A stretch of 64,000 nucleotides of DNA from Seriola aureovittata (Eukaryota; Chordata; Actinopteri; Carangiformes; Carangidae), in assembly GCF_021018895.1 (NCBI RefSeq), contig NC_079380.1, positions 2,389,001-2,453,000 on the forward strand, in the 5' to 3' direction. The notes under the pieces are model-generated. The model saw only the letters and a list, made by a program, of their open reading frames with translations, was not told the origin of the DNA and searched no databases. Shown here one piece after another: positions 35,362-47,103 of this stretch; within the stretch, counting starts at the first letter, position 1; every line of letters begins with the position of its first letter. The translations under genes and the position numbers were made by a program.

Positions 35362-36865
35362 ATGAGTTCCTCCTCCTTCCCCTCTCCTCCCCCCTCTCCT
35401 CACCCAGCCCCCCTCCCTTTCGCATCCTCCTCCTCTTCTCTGACTGGCTGTCCTGAACTCGACCTGTCTGTCACATTCAGCTTCACCCCCAAGACCAGCC
35501 AAACACAGCTGAAGCCCTGCCTCCAAGGACAGACCAGAAGAAAGAGGGACACACAGGTGATGATGTCATCCTGTAGTCCTGAGGCCTGTACTACAAAGCA
35601 GGATCTGAGGTTATTGTGGTAACTTCAAGTTTAACTCTGGCTTTTCAGTCCTACGATGGTGGTTCACTAGTTGCTTGTTGTAAATCACCATGGTAACTGA
35701 TGCTGAACTCCTAACCTGCTCCAGCGCAGGTTAACTTCAGAGGATCAGATGAAAACCTGTCAACAGCCAAACTACTGACCAATCAGATACCTGGAAAAAA
35801 TGAGTCATCATTCCTACAGGATCCTGACAGGAACAAGAGTTTACAATAAAGTGATCAATAACGATGATCAGTAGACATTTATATAAATCAGTGGAATCAT
35901 TTTGCTGTTCCAGACCAGTATGTGTCCACTCTCTGTTTTATAACAGAGCTTGCATGGAGAGTTTATCACACTAAATAAATATTTCATAACTATTATAGCT
36001 TCATTTTAATTGAACAAAGACTCTTTAATCTGACAGGATTCCTGACAGTGATGATGATTTTTACTCTCTTCTTCATCACTGCAGCTCAGAATAACACTCT
36101 ATCAGACTCTGTGATGATCACTGGAAATAAAACTAAACCTCCGATGTCTTTTTAGTAAAAAATTCTCCACACACTGTTGAATATTTCCATGATTATAAAT
36201 TTGATTTATAATTTTTATACATTTTAGTCAGACTGACTCATCAGACATCAGCTACTTCTCTTTTCTTTCTCTCCTCTCTGCAGCCGAAACAGTCTGACAT
36301 GAACTTTAACTGTTTTATCTGATTCACATGTTCATAACATTGTTCACTGACTGAAGAGAAAATACTGAGTAAGAAACAATGATAATTCATGCACTTATTT
36401 GCCATATATCCTTAGCCTGACTTAAATTATATTTTTACATAATATTTTTTTATTCCAGTCATGTGATCATATTGTTTACATTTCACCTTGTTGAATGTCA
36501 CTTGACAACTCTTCCTCTTTCACATGAACGTGCCTGTAGCCGGATAGGTGAACCCAGGGTTAACTGAGCCAGTTGATAACCTGCTTCCTAGTACAGGTTA
36601 TCCAGGACGGCCAATATTAGGTTTAGTTAACCCAGATAACTAAAAGTTATCCTGGGTATGTTGAGCATGCTTCGTGCAGGCGTGCGTGCGAGAGTATGAT
36701 GATGATGATGTCATTCTGTGTCTCCTGAAGTTGTGTTTTGTAGAACCTGTGGTCGTCAAGGTAACACCGGAGCCTGATGTCCCAATGAGCAGAGATGCCC
36801 CACTTCAGCAGCCAATCAGAGGTCAGAGGAGAAGCAGAGGATGTCACCATGGTAACCACAATATA

Positions 36866-36938
<73 letters not shown>

Positions 36939-38128
36939 TTACACATGGTGTGCTGGATGTTCAGATCTAAATCTCACATGCTGACTTGAATGTTTCGATC
37001 TGAAAAATAACCCCAAAAACTTTTATACTTGAAATAGTACAACAACAAACAATGAACTATTGGAAATTTAATCAAGATCAACATGAAGAATTCAGTAGTG
37101 ATTAAATTTCACAGTGAAGTATTTAGTCGTTTGTAAGATTGATATCGTCATGACAATTATTTGCTTTGTCATTTTTGTTAGCCATTTCACTGTATCCAGC
37201 TTTTTTAAACATGTAATAAAATGTGTTCTTGTAAAGTTTAAACCCTCTCTTCAGACACAGAACCATGTCTGATCAAACTGTCCTTCACATGAAACTGAGG
37301 ATTGTTTCAGTAATGCCAGGTTTCCTGTTCTCTCACTCAGGCTGTCTCAGTGGTCACTGATAAATGTAATGATCAATAAAAGCAGATTGTTTTTTTCCTC
37401 CCCTCTAGTTGGTGGAGCCCCCAGACAGTCAGTGGAGCCCGCTGCTGCAGCATCCAATCAAGATGTGGGCTGTCTAGGCAGGGCGGAGCTAAACACTACT
37501 CTCGCTCTGAAGGCAGAGCTTCAGTCGCTGCAGGTTCGCACTTTTTCTCAATAGGCTATCAATAAATCATCACCGATCCATTAAAAGCAGGTTACCACGG
37601 TAACCTGTTTGTTGTCCTGTAGGGTGTGGAGTTTAACCCCGACAGGGCTGTTCAGGAGACTCTGCAGAGGTCAGAGAGGACCAAGAACCTGATCAACAGC
37701 AGAGCTACTGAAGGTAACACAAAGAATTTCATTGTAATTTTTCCCATTTCAACCCTCTCATTATAACCTGGATCATTCCATAATGAATTTACAAACAGTC
37801 TCTCTCTGTCTCTCTCTCTGCAGTAGTGAATGTCTCTCGCTCTCAGCTTCTCTTCACCTCACTGGTCAGTGTTGAAGTGCAGAAGGATCAGCTGATCAGC
37901 CAAATATTACAGGACAGGCGGCCGCTGGCCATGCGACCCCGCTGCCACGACAGCAAGGCAATGGATGGCCCCTCCCCCTTCCTCTTCATGTCCTCTGACC
38001 TGCTGAGACAGAAGCCCCTCCCACCTGAGGAGGTGCTTGTCAACTATAAGCCCCACCCATTACCACGGCCCACCCTCTCGTCCTTTGACCTCTACAAACG
38101 ACAGATACGGTGGGAGGCCACACCCTAA
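35362..38128 (+). CDS. ppp1r35: Protein phosphatase 1 regulatory subunit 35, five coding exons
   Basis: Centrosomal/centriolar PP1-binding protein needed for centriole maturation in mammals. Coding exons: 35362-35556, 36731-36851, 37409-37533, 37623-37713 and 37824-38128 (stop TAA 38126-38128). They join in phase to give 278 residues; the human protein is about 253. The C-terminal half matches the family domain: LNTTLALKAELQSLQ, then GVEFNPDRAVQETLQRSERT, then VNVSRSQLLFTSLVSVEVQ, and a tail ending FDLYKRQIRWEA like the human RRWEA end. The proline/serine-rich N-terminus contains LSVTFSFTPK and VVVKVTPEP, either of which could hold a degenerate PP1-docking RVxF motif; I do not see a perfect one. 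The acceptor of exon 2 (tctcctgaag|ttg, 36,731) was chosen because it alone keeps the frame. An alternative AG at 36,743 would give a stop. Poly(A) signal AATAAA is at 38,269-38,274. Confidence 0.85.
35587..36680 (-). mobile_element. Second copy of the 1.1-kb MITE, inverted, in PPP1R35 intron
   Basis: The reverse complement aligns by eye with the element at 8883-9958 along its whole length (for example cagtattttctcttcagtca and the 'agttatctgggttaactaaa' block). Its ends are CCTGTACTACAAAGCAGG and, inverted, CCTGCACGAAGCATG. It lies between PPP1R35 coding exons 1 and 2, about 50 bases upstream of exon 2. Confidence 0.6.
36861..36936. repeat. (AT)n/(GT)n microsatellite
   Basis: About 30 AT dinucleotides followed by a short GT run begin ten bases after the donor of PPP1R35 exon 2 (exon end 36,851). 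Confidence 0.85.
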
Positions 38129-38469
38129 CCCACCCTAAGGAGAGCTGTGATTGACTGGAGATACTGACTTCTCATTGGACAGACTGTGTGATGACATTGA
38201 TAATAATTATCTAATCAGTTTTTTAATTATTGAAATCGGTTTTTATTCTTGTAAAGTTTTGTTTTAAAAATAAAGTATTTTCAAACACTTTCACTCTGTG
38301 ATGATGTCATGATGATGCTCTGCTCCCCATTGTCCAATCAGCGAACATCAGAGGGATTTCTTTCTGAGTGGTGCATCCCTGGGAATAATCACTTTGGATC
38401 TAAAATGAGCAGATTTGAAAATATGACTTCCTAAAAAAAAAAAAAAAGTGGTTTCTTGCCTAAACTAGC

Positions 38470-38935
38470 CCACCATGTGGGGTAAGTTGAGCCACCTGTG
38501 GCTAAAATATAGGTTACCATTGACAATGCTGAAGTGAAGCTGAAGAATTTCACCTGCTATATCAAAGCAAGACAAATTCAACACTGAATAACTTCTTAAA
38601 TGTTTTAATTAAACATAAAGTTTAGAACTTCAAAGACCAATTTTCATCAACAGCCTATTTCAAATTTTCAGAACAAAATCAAGTTCAAAATGATGAACAA
38701 TATTAACAGATTTTTTTCAAACTTGTGTGTTATTTTTCAAGCAAGAATCACAGTTCCTTGAATGTGAAAAAAGTATTTGGTCTGCTAAAAAGTTCTGTGA
38801 ACTCAAAAGTGCTTATCACTTCTTCTAAGGGCCTTTGCGGAAAATTGATGTCTCTTCAAAAGTGTATGGTCACATGACCAATTTTGTCTATGGTTGCCTA
38901 GATACAAGGGGTGGCTCAACTTCCACACAGGATGA
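38470..38935. mobile_element. Possible MITE with 'ggtaagttgagccacc' inverted ends
   Basis: TGTGGGGTAAGTTGAGCCACC at about 38,476 and its near complement (GGTGGCTCAACTTCCACACA) at about 38,911 face each other about 440 bases apart around AT-rich DNA. The motif is familiar from fish repeats. Element borders are approximate and no target duplication was found. Confidence 0.35.
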
Positions 38936-38939
38936 AATC

Positions 38940-40640
38940 CCCCTGCTCTCTCCTACGTGTCAGTTAAGATCAACAGAGTAACCGCACTGTTAATGAGAAC
39001 ACCAGAACGTTTTGGGTTGAACTTCATCAAGTGGATAAAAACAGTAATAAATTGTAGGTAATTGTGAATGACAACCTCAGAGACAGATTCAACAACAAGG
39101 CTGTACCTTATCTGCTCTGCTCTGTATTGTTATATGATTATTACTACAATATGTTATTATTATGATTATTAATATTAATAATAATCATAATAATAAATAT
39201 AGACATGGGTAAAATTTATTATATTATATAAATTATTATATATACATACATATTATATACTATAAAACAGAGGGATATCACTGCAGGGAGGTGAGTGTTT
39301 ATGTTGGAAAAATTGTGATACTTTATGACTACATAAAGTATCACTATCCTAAAGTTCAACTATCCTAAAGAGAAACTGTATTGTCCTGAAGTAACCTTTT
39401 CTTATTTTGACGTTATGTTTGTTTTCAAGACAGGAGTTGTCAGAGAGGAGCGGAGTGACCTTTGCTGTTCTTCATAGCTACTGCAGCCACACATTAGCTC
39501 TGATAAGGCATGAATCAAGTCTCTATTGTGTGTATCTCATATCAGCAAAGATGTGAGGTCACTCTCATATGTTCTGTGTATAAATCCTGTGTGAATTTTG
39601 TATTCTTTGAACATTTGCACTGCAAGCTCTTTGTGTGTAACTTGTTCCCTTGCTGCAAGAATAAATATCCTACTCTTATAATTTTCAGACGTTGTTCCTG
39701 AGTTTATTTGATAATTTTCCTAACAGTTTATAAGTATCAAGATGAAACAAAAGCAAGAAAACTATCAATGTTTGGGAACATGGAGCTGGTGGAGAGATAT
39801 GATTGGTAGGTTAGGTTTATGTTCAGGACCTAGGTGGATATATTAGCTGTCTCTTTTTGACACCCTGAGGGCTATGGACTGTGTAACTGCCCCAAAAGTT
39901 AAACTTTGTCAATAAGAACATTGGAATATGGAAAACCAGAAGGGTTATGGTTACTAATGCAACATTACAACGTTAAGGATATGAATATATAAAGAGGGAA
40001 ACAATATATACATGTATAGAAGATTTCTCTCAAATTTGACTTTACATTACTGTACCATATGCAATTTATTATAATATTCTGATTTACTCACCCTTTGTGT
40101 TTCGTGTCTTTGTGGGACTTTAGAATTCCTAAAGCTAAAAAATGAATTTATTAAACTGTGTATCAAGTGGATCAAATATGTAGTAAGGCCATTAAGGGCA
40201 GATTTTGTGGAAGTATTGGATAATTGACCCCGTAATGTTATTTTATTCTGACCTCATTGTTTATTTTATTTTATTTTGTTTTATTAGGCTATATAATCTT
40301 CCAGATCCTCCTCAGACATAGTTTCCATTGTCCTTGTGTGCACACGTTATCTCTCCCAAATTGTACAAAGTTCTTAAATTTTGAAAAATGTGGATGGCAT
40401 AGGAAAGTAAACTGCCTTTTCTTGATGTAGGTTTTGTACTATAAACTGCTGCCCCAAAATAAAGAATTGAAAATAAACAAAACAAAGAGGATGTTAAAAA
40501 CCAATAGTATCAGAGTATTGTATCAGATGTTAGTAGAGAAGTAAAACAGACAGTTCTCACAAAAGAAAAGAAAGAGGAATAGACTAAAACATTTTAATTG
40601 GCAGAAACTCCTGTTCCGGTCTATTACATACATCTATATA
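38940..40640. other. AT-rich intergenic stretch
   Basis: No gene was recognised. Around 39,420-39,720 a segment has a TATA-like 'tataaatcctg' and 'aataaatatcctac' followed by a terminal-looking stretch. It could be a decayed solo LTR, but I could not find matching ends. Confidence 0.3.
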
Positions 40641-40654
40641 CTTATAGGCGCTGA

Positions 40655-40765
40655 AGAACACAGAGGTTCAGGAGATCCTTTGTTCCCACTGCCATCAGGC
40701 TATACACCAACTCAACCAAAGGAAGTGGACTAATTTAATTATTAATTTGAATTAAATTAAATTAT
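40655..40765 (+). mobile_element. LINE 3' end fragment
   Basis: The text 'ggagatcctttgttcccact', 'gccatcaggctatacaccaa' is the complement of the LINE 3' text at 32,290-32,340 (ctgatggcagtgggaacaaa). It is therefore the same LINE family in the opposite orientation, strongly truncated. Confidence 0.5.
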
Positions 40766-40918
40766 CCTTGTATATTATTTATCATAAACAATGTGTCATG
40801 TCCTTTTGTTGTTTCGGTTTGGTTTGGTTTTGTGTGTCACAGTTGTGTTGATTATGAATTAGTGATGCGTTATAATATCAAGCATGTAGAGAAGAAGAAC
40901 CTTCTGATCTTGGTGACA

Positions 40919-41097
40919 TTTTTTTTTTTAATTATTTTTTTGGGCCTTTTATGCCTTTATTGACAGTGCAGTAGAGAGACAGGTAATGGGGAGGCAGAGA
41001 GAGGGGGAATGACATGCGGTAAAAAGGGCTGTCTGATGTGACCTTAGCCTCTGCACATGGGGTGGATGCTCAACCAACTGAGCTACTCGACACCCTG
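40919..41097 (-). mobile_element. tRNA-derived SINE
   Basis: Read on the minus strand, the head GAGTAGCTCAGTTGGTTGAG carries a tRNA A box. It is followed by a degenerate B-box region and the common fish SINE body (plus-strand text 'gggccttttatgcctttatt', 'agagagggggaatgacatgc'). The A/T-rich tail is at 40,919-40,940. Confidence 0.65.
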
Positions 41098-42043
41098 TGT
41101 TGTGGCCCTGTCCTAATATGTTTCACCTCTGTTAAATCACCATTGCCTCCCTTGTGTGTATTTAGTCTCTTTGCTCCCTGTTGTGTGGGTCAGTTCGTCT
41201 GTTCAGTTTGGATTTGTGATGTGTCCTTGAGTCTTTTGCACCTGTGCTCCTATTGTTTTTGGATTTTCTTAATAGTAATGTCAATAGTAAGTGGGAAAAT
41301 AATGAAGACACTATTGATGCCATTTTAGCTGGTGCAGAATGCAGCGGTCAGTGGTCAGTGGGCTTGCATATACAGATGAGCAGCGCAGGTGGAACTCAGG
41401 GACGTCAAAGAATTTTCGAAACGCTATGACAAGCTGTCCCTCTGTTGTGAGAGAATGTGGCTGTGTGCCATTTGTGTTCAGAGGGGTACAGATATTGGTC
41501 CTCCCGCTGTTCATATCAGCCTGTTGAGCTTGCTTTCAATTGTTTACTGCTGTTTTGGTAAATATTTGCTTGTGTTGAGCTGACAGACTAAATTTACATG
41601 TGTTTATTGGAATGCTATGAAGGAGGGCAGTGCTCCCGCCACCACTCCTTTTGTATAATAATCTTTAAGCAGGAGCTCCTCCGCTCGAGCTGATTTTGTT
41701 TTGTGTTTGCTTAGTTGACCAGCCAAGTATTTATTCTGGCTGTTAATTTTGTTTGTGGAGGCAGTGCTCTCGCTGCTGTTCCCAGTGTGTGATTAGCTGT
41801 GGTAGTTTTTGTTTTACAGTTAAGGGCAAGAAGGTTCTTGGCTAATAATCATAGAAATAAGTAATAAGATAAGCGCAACGCCGGGCCTTGTGTTTTGGTT
41901 GTTTGAATCTGTTTGTAAGAAACCAAGGGTTTCTGGCAGTGCTCTTGTTCCCTGTTCCCAAAATGAGATAGGGTGTACTTTGTTTCTGCTCATACCACAG
42001 TCAGACAGCGTTTCTGCTGGGTCTGGCTTGGTGGCATCAGGTA

Positions 42044-42708
42044 TTGATGGTAACTTTTACTGGCTTAGGTGGTGCTTTGACCTTCGCTCCCAGTGTACAT
42101 ACAGTATCCTCTACTCAAGTATCCGCAGTTACCACCATGTTGACACCCCATTATTGTGGTGCTTGCATGGCCCCTCTTCAGCCAGATGATGCCCACGATC
42201 GTTGCCCACCTTGTCTTGGCCTTGAACACTTGAGGGAGGGCCTCTCACAACACCCCTACATGAATGCAGCTTCATGCCCCAGGTGTTACGGACCACCAGG
42301 CTGGCGGAGATGGAGCAGTCGCTCAGTAAGGAGAGTCTTTCCTGACCCTCCATCCTGGTGTTAAGACAGAGGACACTGGCATAGGCTCTATAAGGGCTAC
42401 TGTCCACATGGCCCTAGGTCTTCTGCAGCTGGACATGCCATCTGAACTGGCACCTGTTAGCACCTTTTTTCGACACAGGCCAGCCACTACTGCCTTTACT
42501 GTTCCCCCCTCAAAGGAGTATTTGAGGGAGCTGCCAGCATGCTGGTAGGACACTACAAGGCACTCCCATCTTATTTCGGAGGGCAGGTCTGTGGCTGCTA
42601 TGCAAGATGCAGCAAAGTTTGGCCTGGATCGCATGCCAGCTACTGAGCCATTGCGTCCCTCATAGTGCCCCCTGATGAAGCTCTGAGACTGGATGCCAGG
42701 AGTGCCAG
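42044..42708 (+). mobile_element. DIRS-like retrotransposon gag remnant
   Basis: The frame from 42,044 encodes a zinc-knuckle-like block CGACMAPLQPDDAHDRCPPC followed by LGLEHLREGLSQHP, a signature of fish DIRS1-type gag proteins. After a stop and frame change, the next 290 bases encode VPPSKEYLRELPACW and AAMQDAAKFGLDRMPATEPL, the next gag blocks. Stops and frame changes make it dead. The U1 array begins directly inside this remnant at 42,709. The element may extend left to about 41,250, but I cannot prove it. Confidence 0.55.
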
Positions 42709-43151
42709 GAGTGGGCGTGGCCTATGAGGTAACGGAAAAAAGGAATTGCGTGCTCTAATGTCTGCTTTTGCTCTTTCTTTGAGGGAGAAATGTGAGCTAG
42801 ACATTCTTCTGTAGCCAGCCTGCGTAGGTTTTTGGCGTTGGTACGGTCGCCGCTGTCCCAGCGTGCCACGCGGCTTTCGCTTGGCTTTCTCAAACACGAC
42901 TGGACACGTTGCTGAACGGCAGTTTTGCTTTGTTTTGGTACCAAAACCTTTGCGACAGTACAAAGACGATATCATGCGTACCATATGCCCTTGTCAAACT
43001 GCAGCATTGTATTCAACTTTTCAGCACTTCGTGTGTCAGATGAAGGTGAGCTAACTCTCAAGGCACTGAACTCTGGTATCATGCATTTTGGGCACCATCA
43101 GCCAGAGAGCTGTGCCTGGGAAGGAGCCCCCTTCTCAGACACTTCCAACTC

Positions 43152-43315
43152 ATACTTACCTGGCAGGGGAGATACCATGATCAAGAAGGTGGTTCACCCA
43201 GGGCGAGGCTCAGCCATTGCACCCCGGCTGTGCTGACCTTTGCGAATTCCCCAAATGTGGGAATCTCGACTGCATAATTTCTGGTAGTGGGGGACTGCGT
43301 TCGCGCTCTCCCCTG
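43152..43315 (+). ncRNA. RNU1: U1 snRNA gene, array copy 1
   Basis: A 164-nt U1 spliceosomal RNA. The 5' end ATACTTACCTG is the 5' splice-site recognition sequence. The SL1 loop contains ATCAAGAAGG, the U1-70K binding loop (consensus AUCANGAAG). The SL2 loop contains ATTGCAC, the U1A site. The SL3 loop has CCCCAAATGTGGG. The Sm site is AATTTCTGG, then SL4 GACTGCGTTCGCGCTCTCCCC ends in CTG. Relative to human, SL2 (CAGCC/GGCTG) and SL3 (ATTCCC/GGGAAT) show paired changes that keep the helices. This copy's upstream region carries the cagcacttcgtgtgtcagat variant. Confidence 0.97.
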
Positions 43316-43735
43316 ATCATTACGTCAAAGAAAATCAGCTCTCTTCAAGATGATGACTCTTGAGGAGTTTGAGCTCCGAAGTTATGTTTGCGCCAAGCTT
43401 GGTGTCCACTAGAGTCTCTGAAAAGAGTGGGCGTGGCCTATGAGGTAACGGAAAAAAGGAATTGCGTGCTCTAATGTCTGCTTTTGCTCTTTCTTTGAGG
43501 GAGAAATGTGAGCTAGACATTCTTCTGTAGCCAGCCTGCGTAGGTTTTTGGCGTTGGTACGGTCGCCGCTGTCCCAGCGTGCCACGCGGCTTTCGCTTGG
43601 CTTTCTCAAACACGACTGGACACGTTGCTGAACGGCAGTTTTGCTTTGTTTTGGTACCAAAACCTTTGCGACAGTACAAAGACGATATCATGCGTACCAT
43701 ATGCCCTTGTCAAACTGCAGCATTGTATTCAACTT

Positions 43736-44235
43736 NNNNNNNNNNNNNNNNNNNNNNNNNNNNNNNNNNNNNNNNNNNNNNNNNNNNNNNNNNNNNNNNN
43801 NNNNNNNNNNNNNNNNNNNNNNNNNNNNNNNNNNNNNNNNNNNNNNNNNNNNNNNNNNNNNNNNNNNNNNNNNNNNNNNNNNNNNNNNNNNNNNNNNNNN
43901 NNNNNNNNNNNNNNNNNNNNNNNNNNNNNNNNNNNNNNNNNNNNNNNNNNNNNNNNNNNNNNNNNNNNNNNNNNNNNNNNNNNNNNNNNNNNNNNNNNNN
44001 NNNNNNNNNNNNNNNNNNNNNNNNNNNNNNNNNNNNNNNNNNNNNNNNNNNNNNNNNNNNNNNNNNNNNNNNNNNNNNNNNNNNNNNNNNNNNNNNNNNN
44101 NNNNNNNNNNNNNNNNNNNNNNNNNNNNNNNNNNNNNNNNNNNNNNNNNNNNNNNNNNNNNNNNNNNNNNNNNNNNNNNNNNNNNNNNNNNNNNNNNNNN
44201 NNNNNNNNNNNNNNNNNNNNNNNNNNNNNNNNNNN
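43736..44235. other. Assembly gap (500 N) inside the U1 array
   Basis: Exactly 500 N. The phase across the gap does not fit the 716-bp period: U1 3' ends at 43,315 and 44,239 are 924 apart. The gap size is therefore a placeholder. The true gap would be 292 bp if one unit is missing, or 292 plus a multiple of 716. At least one U1 copy lies in it; its last four bases are visible at 44,236-44,239. Confidence 0.95.
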
Positions 44236-44791
44236 CCTGATCATTACGTCAAAGAAAAACAGCTCTCTTCATGATGATGACTCTTGAGGAGTTTGAGCTC
44301 CGAAGTTATGTTTGCGCCAAGCTTGGTGTCCACTAGAGTCTCTGAAAAGAGTGGGCGTGGCCTATGAGGTAACGGAAAAAAGGAATTGCGTGCTCTAATG
44401 TCTGCTTTTGCTCTTTCTTTGAGGGAGAAATGTGAGCTAGACATTCTTCTGTAGCCAGCCTGCGTAGGTTTTTGGCGTTGGTACGGTCGCCGCTGTCCCA
44501 GCGTGCCACGCGGCTTTCGCTTGGCTTTCTCAAACACGACTGGACACGTTGCTGAACGGCAGTTTTGCTTTGTTTTGGTACCAAAACCTTTGCGATAGTA
44601 CAAAGACGATATCATGCGTACCATATGCCCTTGTCAAACTGCAGCATTGTATTCAACTTTTTAGCACCTCGTGTGTCAAATGAAGGTGAGCTAACTCTCA
44701 AGGCACTGAACTCTGGTATCATGCATTTTGGGCACCATCAGCCAGAGAGCTGTGCCTGGGAAGGAGGCCCCTTCTCAGACACTTCCAACTC

Positions 44792-44955
44792 ATACTTACC
44801 TGGCAGGGGAGATACCATGATCAAGAAGGTGGTTCACCCAGGGCGAGGCTCAGCCATTGCACCCCGGCTGTGCTGACCTTTGCGAATTCCCCAAATGTGG
44901 GAATCTCGACTGCATAATTTCTGGTAGTGGGGGACTGCGTTCGCGCTCTCCCCTG
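44792..44955 (+). ncRNA. RNU1: U1 snRNA gene, array copy (first after gap)
   Basis: Identical by eye to the RNA of copy 1 over 164 nt. Its spacer has the gcgatagtac and gaaggaggcccc variants. Confidence 0.96.
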
Positions 44956-45507
44956 ATCATTACGTCAAAGAAAATCAGCTCTCTTCAAGATGATGACTCT
45001 TGAGGAGTTTGAGCTCCGAAGTTATGTTTGCGCCAAGCTTGGTGTCCACTAGAGTCTCTGAAAAGAGTGGGCGTGGCCTATGAGGTAACGGAAAAAAGGA
45101 ATTGCGTGCTCTAATGTCTGCTTTTGCTCTTTCTTTGAGGGAGAAATGTGAGCTAGACATTCTTCTGTAGCCAGCCTGCGTAGGTTTTTGGCGTTGGTAC
45201 GGTCGCCGCTGTCCCAGCGTGCCACGCGGCTTTCGCTTGGCTTTCTCAAACACGACTGGACACGTTGCTGAACGGCAGTTTTGCTTTGTTTTGGTACCAA
45301 AACCTTTGCGACAGTACAAAGACGATATCATGCGTACCATATGCCCTTGTCAAACTGCAGCATTGTATTCAACTTTTTAGCACCTCGTGTGTCAAATGAA
45401 GGTGAGCTAACTCTCAAGGCACTGAACTCTGGTATCATGCATTTTGGGCACCATCAGCCAGAGAGCTGTGCCTGGGAAGGAGCCCCCTTCTCAGACACTT
45501 CCAACTC

Positions 45508-45671
45508 ATACTTACCTGGCAGGGGAGATACCATGATCAAGAAGGTGGTTCACCCAGGGCGAGGCTCAGCCATTGCACCCCGGCTGTGCTGACCTTTGCG
45601 AATTCCCCAAATGTGGGAATCTCGACTGCATAATTTCTGGTAGTGGGGGACTGCGTTCGCGCTCTCCCCTG
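45508..45671 (+). ncRNA. RNU1: U1 snRNA gene, array copy
   Basis: Full 164-nt U1 with the same recognition end, SL1-SL4 and Sm site. Spacer variants gcgacagtac and gaaggagccccc. Confidence 0.96.
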
Positions 45672-46223
45672 ATCATTACGTCAAAGAAAATCAGCTCTCT
45701 TCATGATGATGACTCTTGAGGAGTTTGAGCTCCGAAGTTATGTTTGCGCCAAGCTTGGTGTCCACTAGAGTCTCTGAAAAGAGTGGGCGTGGCCTATGAG
45801 GTAACGGAAAAAAGGAATTGCGTGCTCTAATGTCTGCTTTTGCTCTTTCTTTGAGGGAGAAATGTGAGCTAGACATTCTTCTGTAGCCAGCCTGCGTAGG
45901 TTTTTGGCGTTGGTACGGTCGCCGCTGTCCCAGCGTGCCACGCGGCTTTCGCTTGGCTTTCTCAAACACGACTGGACACGTTGCTGAACGGCAGTTTTGC
46001 TTTGTTTTGGTACCAAAACCTTTGCGACAGTACAAAGACGATATCATGCGTACCATATGCCCTTGTCAAACTGCAGCATTGTATTCAACTTTTTAGCACC
46101 TCGTGTGTCAAATGAAGGTGAGCTAACTCTCAAGGCACTGAACTCTGGTATCATGCATTTTGGGCACCATCAGCCAGAGAGCTGTGCCTGGGAAGGAGGC
46201 CCCTTCTCAGACACTTCCAACTC

Positions 46224-46387
46224 ATACTTACCTGGCAGGGGAGATACCATGATCAAGAAGGTGGTTCACCCAGGGCGAGGCTCAGCCATTGCACCCCGGC
46301 TGTGCTGACCTTTGCGAATTCCCCAAATGTGGGAATCTCGACTGCATAATTTCTGGTAGTGGGGGACTGCGTTCGCGCTCTCCCCTG
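46224..46387 (+). ncRNA. RNU1: U1 snRNA gene, array copy
   Basis: Full 164-nt U1. Spacer variants gcgacagtac and gaaggaggcccc. Confidence 0.96.
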
Positions 46388-46939
46388 ATCATTACGTCAA
46401 AGAAAATCAGCTCTCTTCATGATGATGACTCTTGAGGAGTTTGAGCTCCGAAGTTATGTTTGCGCCAAGCTTGGTGTCCACTAGAGTCTCTGAAAAGAGT
46501 GGGCGTGGCCTATGAGGTAACGGAAAAAAGGAATTGCGTGCTCTAATGTCTGCTTTTGCTCTTTCTTTGAGGGAGAAATGTGAGCTAGACATTCTTCTGT
46601 AGCCAGCCTGCGTAGGTTTTTGGCGTTGGTACGGTCGCCGCTGTCCCAGCGTGCCACGCGGCTTTCGCTTGGCTTTCTCAAACACGACTGGACACGTTGC
46701 TGAACGGCAGTTTTGCTTTGTTTTGGTACCAAAACCTTTGCGACAGTACAAAGACGATATCATGCGTACCATATGCCCTTGTCAAACTGCAGCATTGTAT
46801 TCAACTTTTTAGCACCTCGTGTGTCAAATGAAGGTGAGCTAACTCTCAAGGCACTGAACTCTGGTATCATGCATTTTGGGCACCATCAGCCAGAGAGCTG
46901 TGCCTGGGAAGGAGGCCCCTTCTCAGACACTTCCAACTC

Positions 46940-47103
46940 ATACTTACCTGGCAGGGGAGATACCATGATCAAGAAGGTGGTTCACCCAGGGCGAGGCTCA
47001 GCCATTGCACCCCGGCTGTGCTGACCTTTGCGAATTCCCCAAATGTGGGAATCTCGACTGCATAATTTCTGGTAGTGGGGGACTGCGTTCGCGCTCTCCC
47101 CTG
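46940..47103 (+). ncRNA. RNU1: U1 snRNA gene, array copy
   Basis: Full 164-nt U1. Its unit carries the same upstream variants as the preceding copy, but the downstream spacer switches to cttcaagatg. Confidence 0.96.

Noticed and set aside
39400..39725. Possible solo LTR with TATA and poly(A)-like motifs
   Set aside because: No matching TG...CA ends or target duplication could be found; left as unassigned.
43410..43460. Histone-type 3' stem-loop near 'gtctctgaaaagagtg' on the minus strand
   Set aside because: Only four base pairs form around the TTTC loop, the consensus GG/CC closing pairs are missing, and no histone gene is adjacent.
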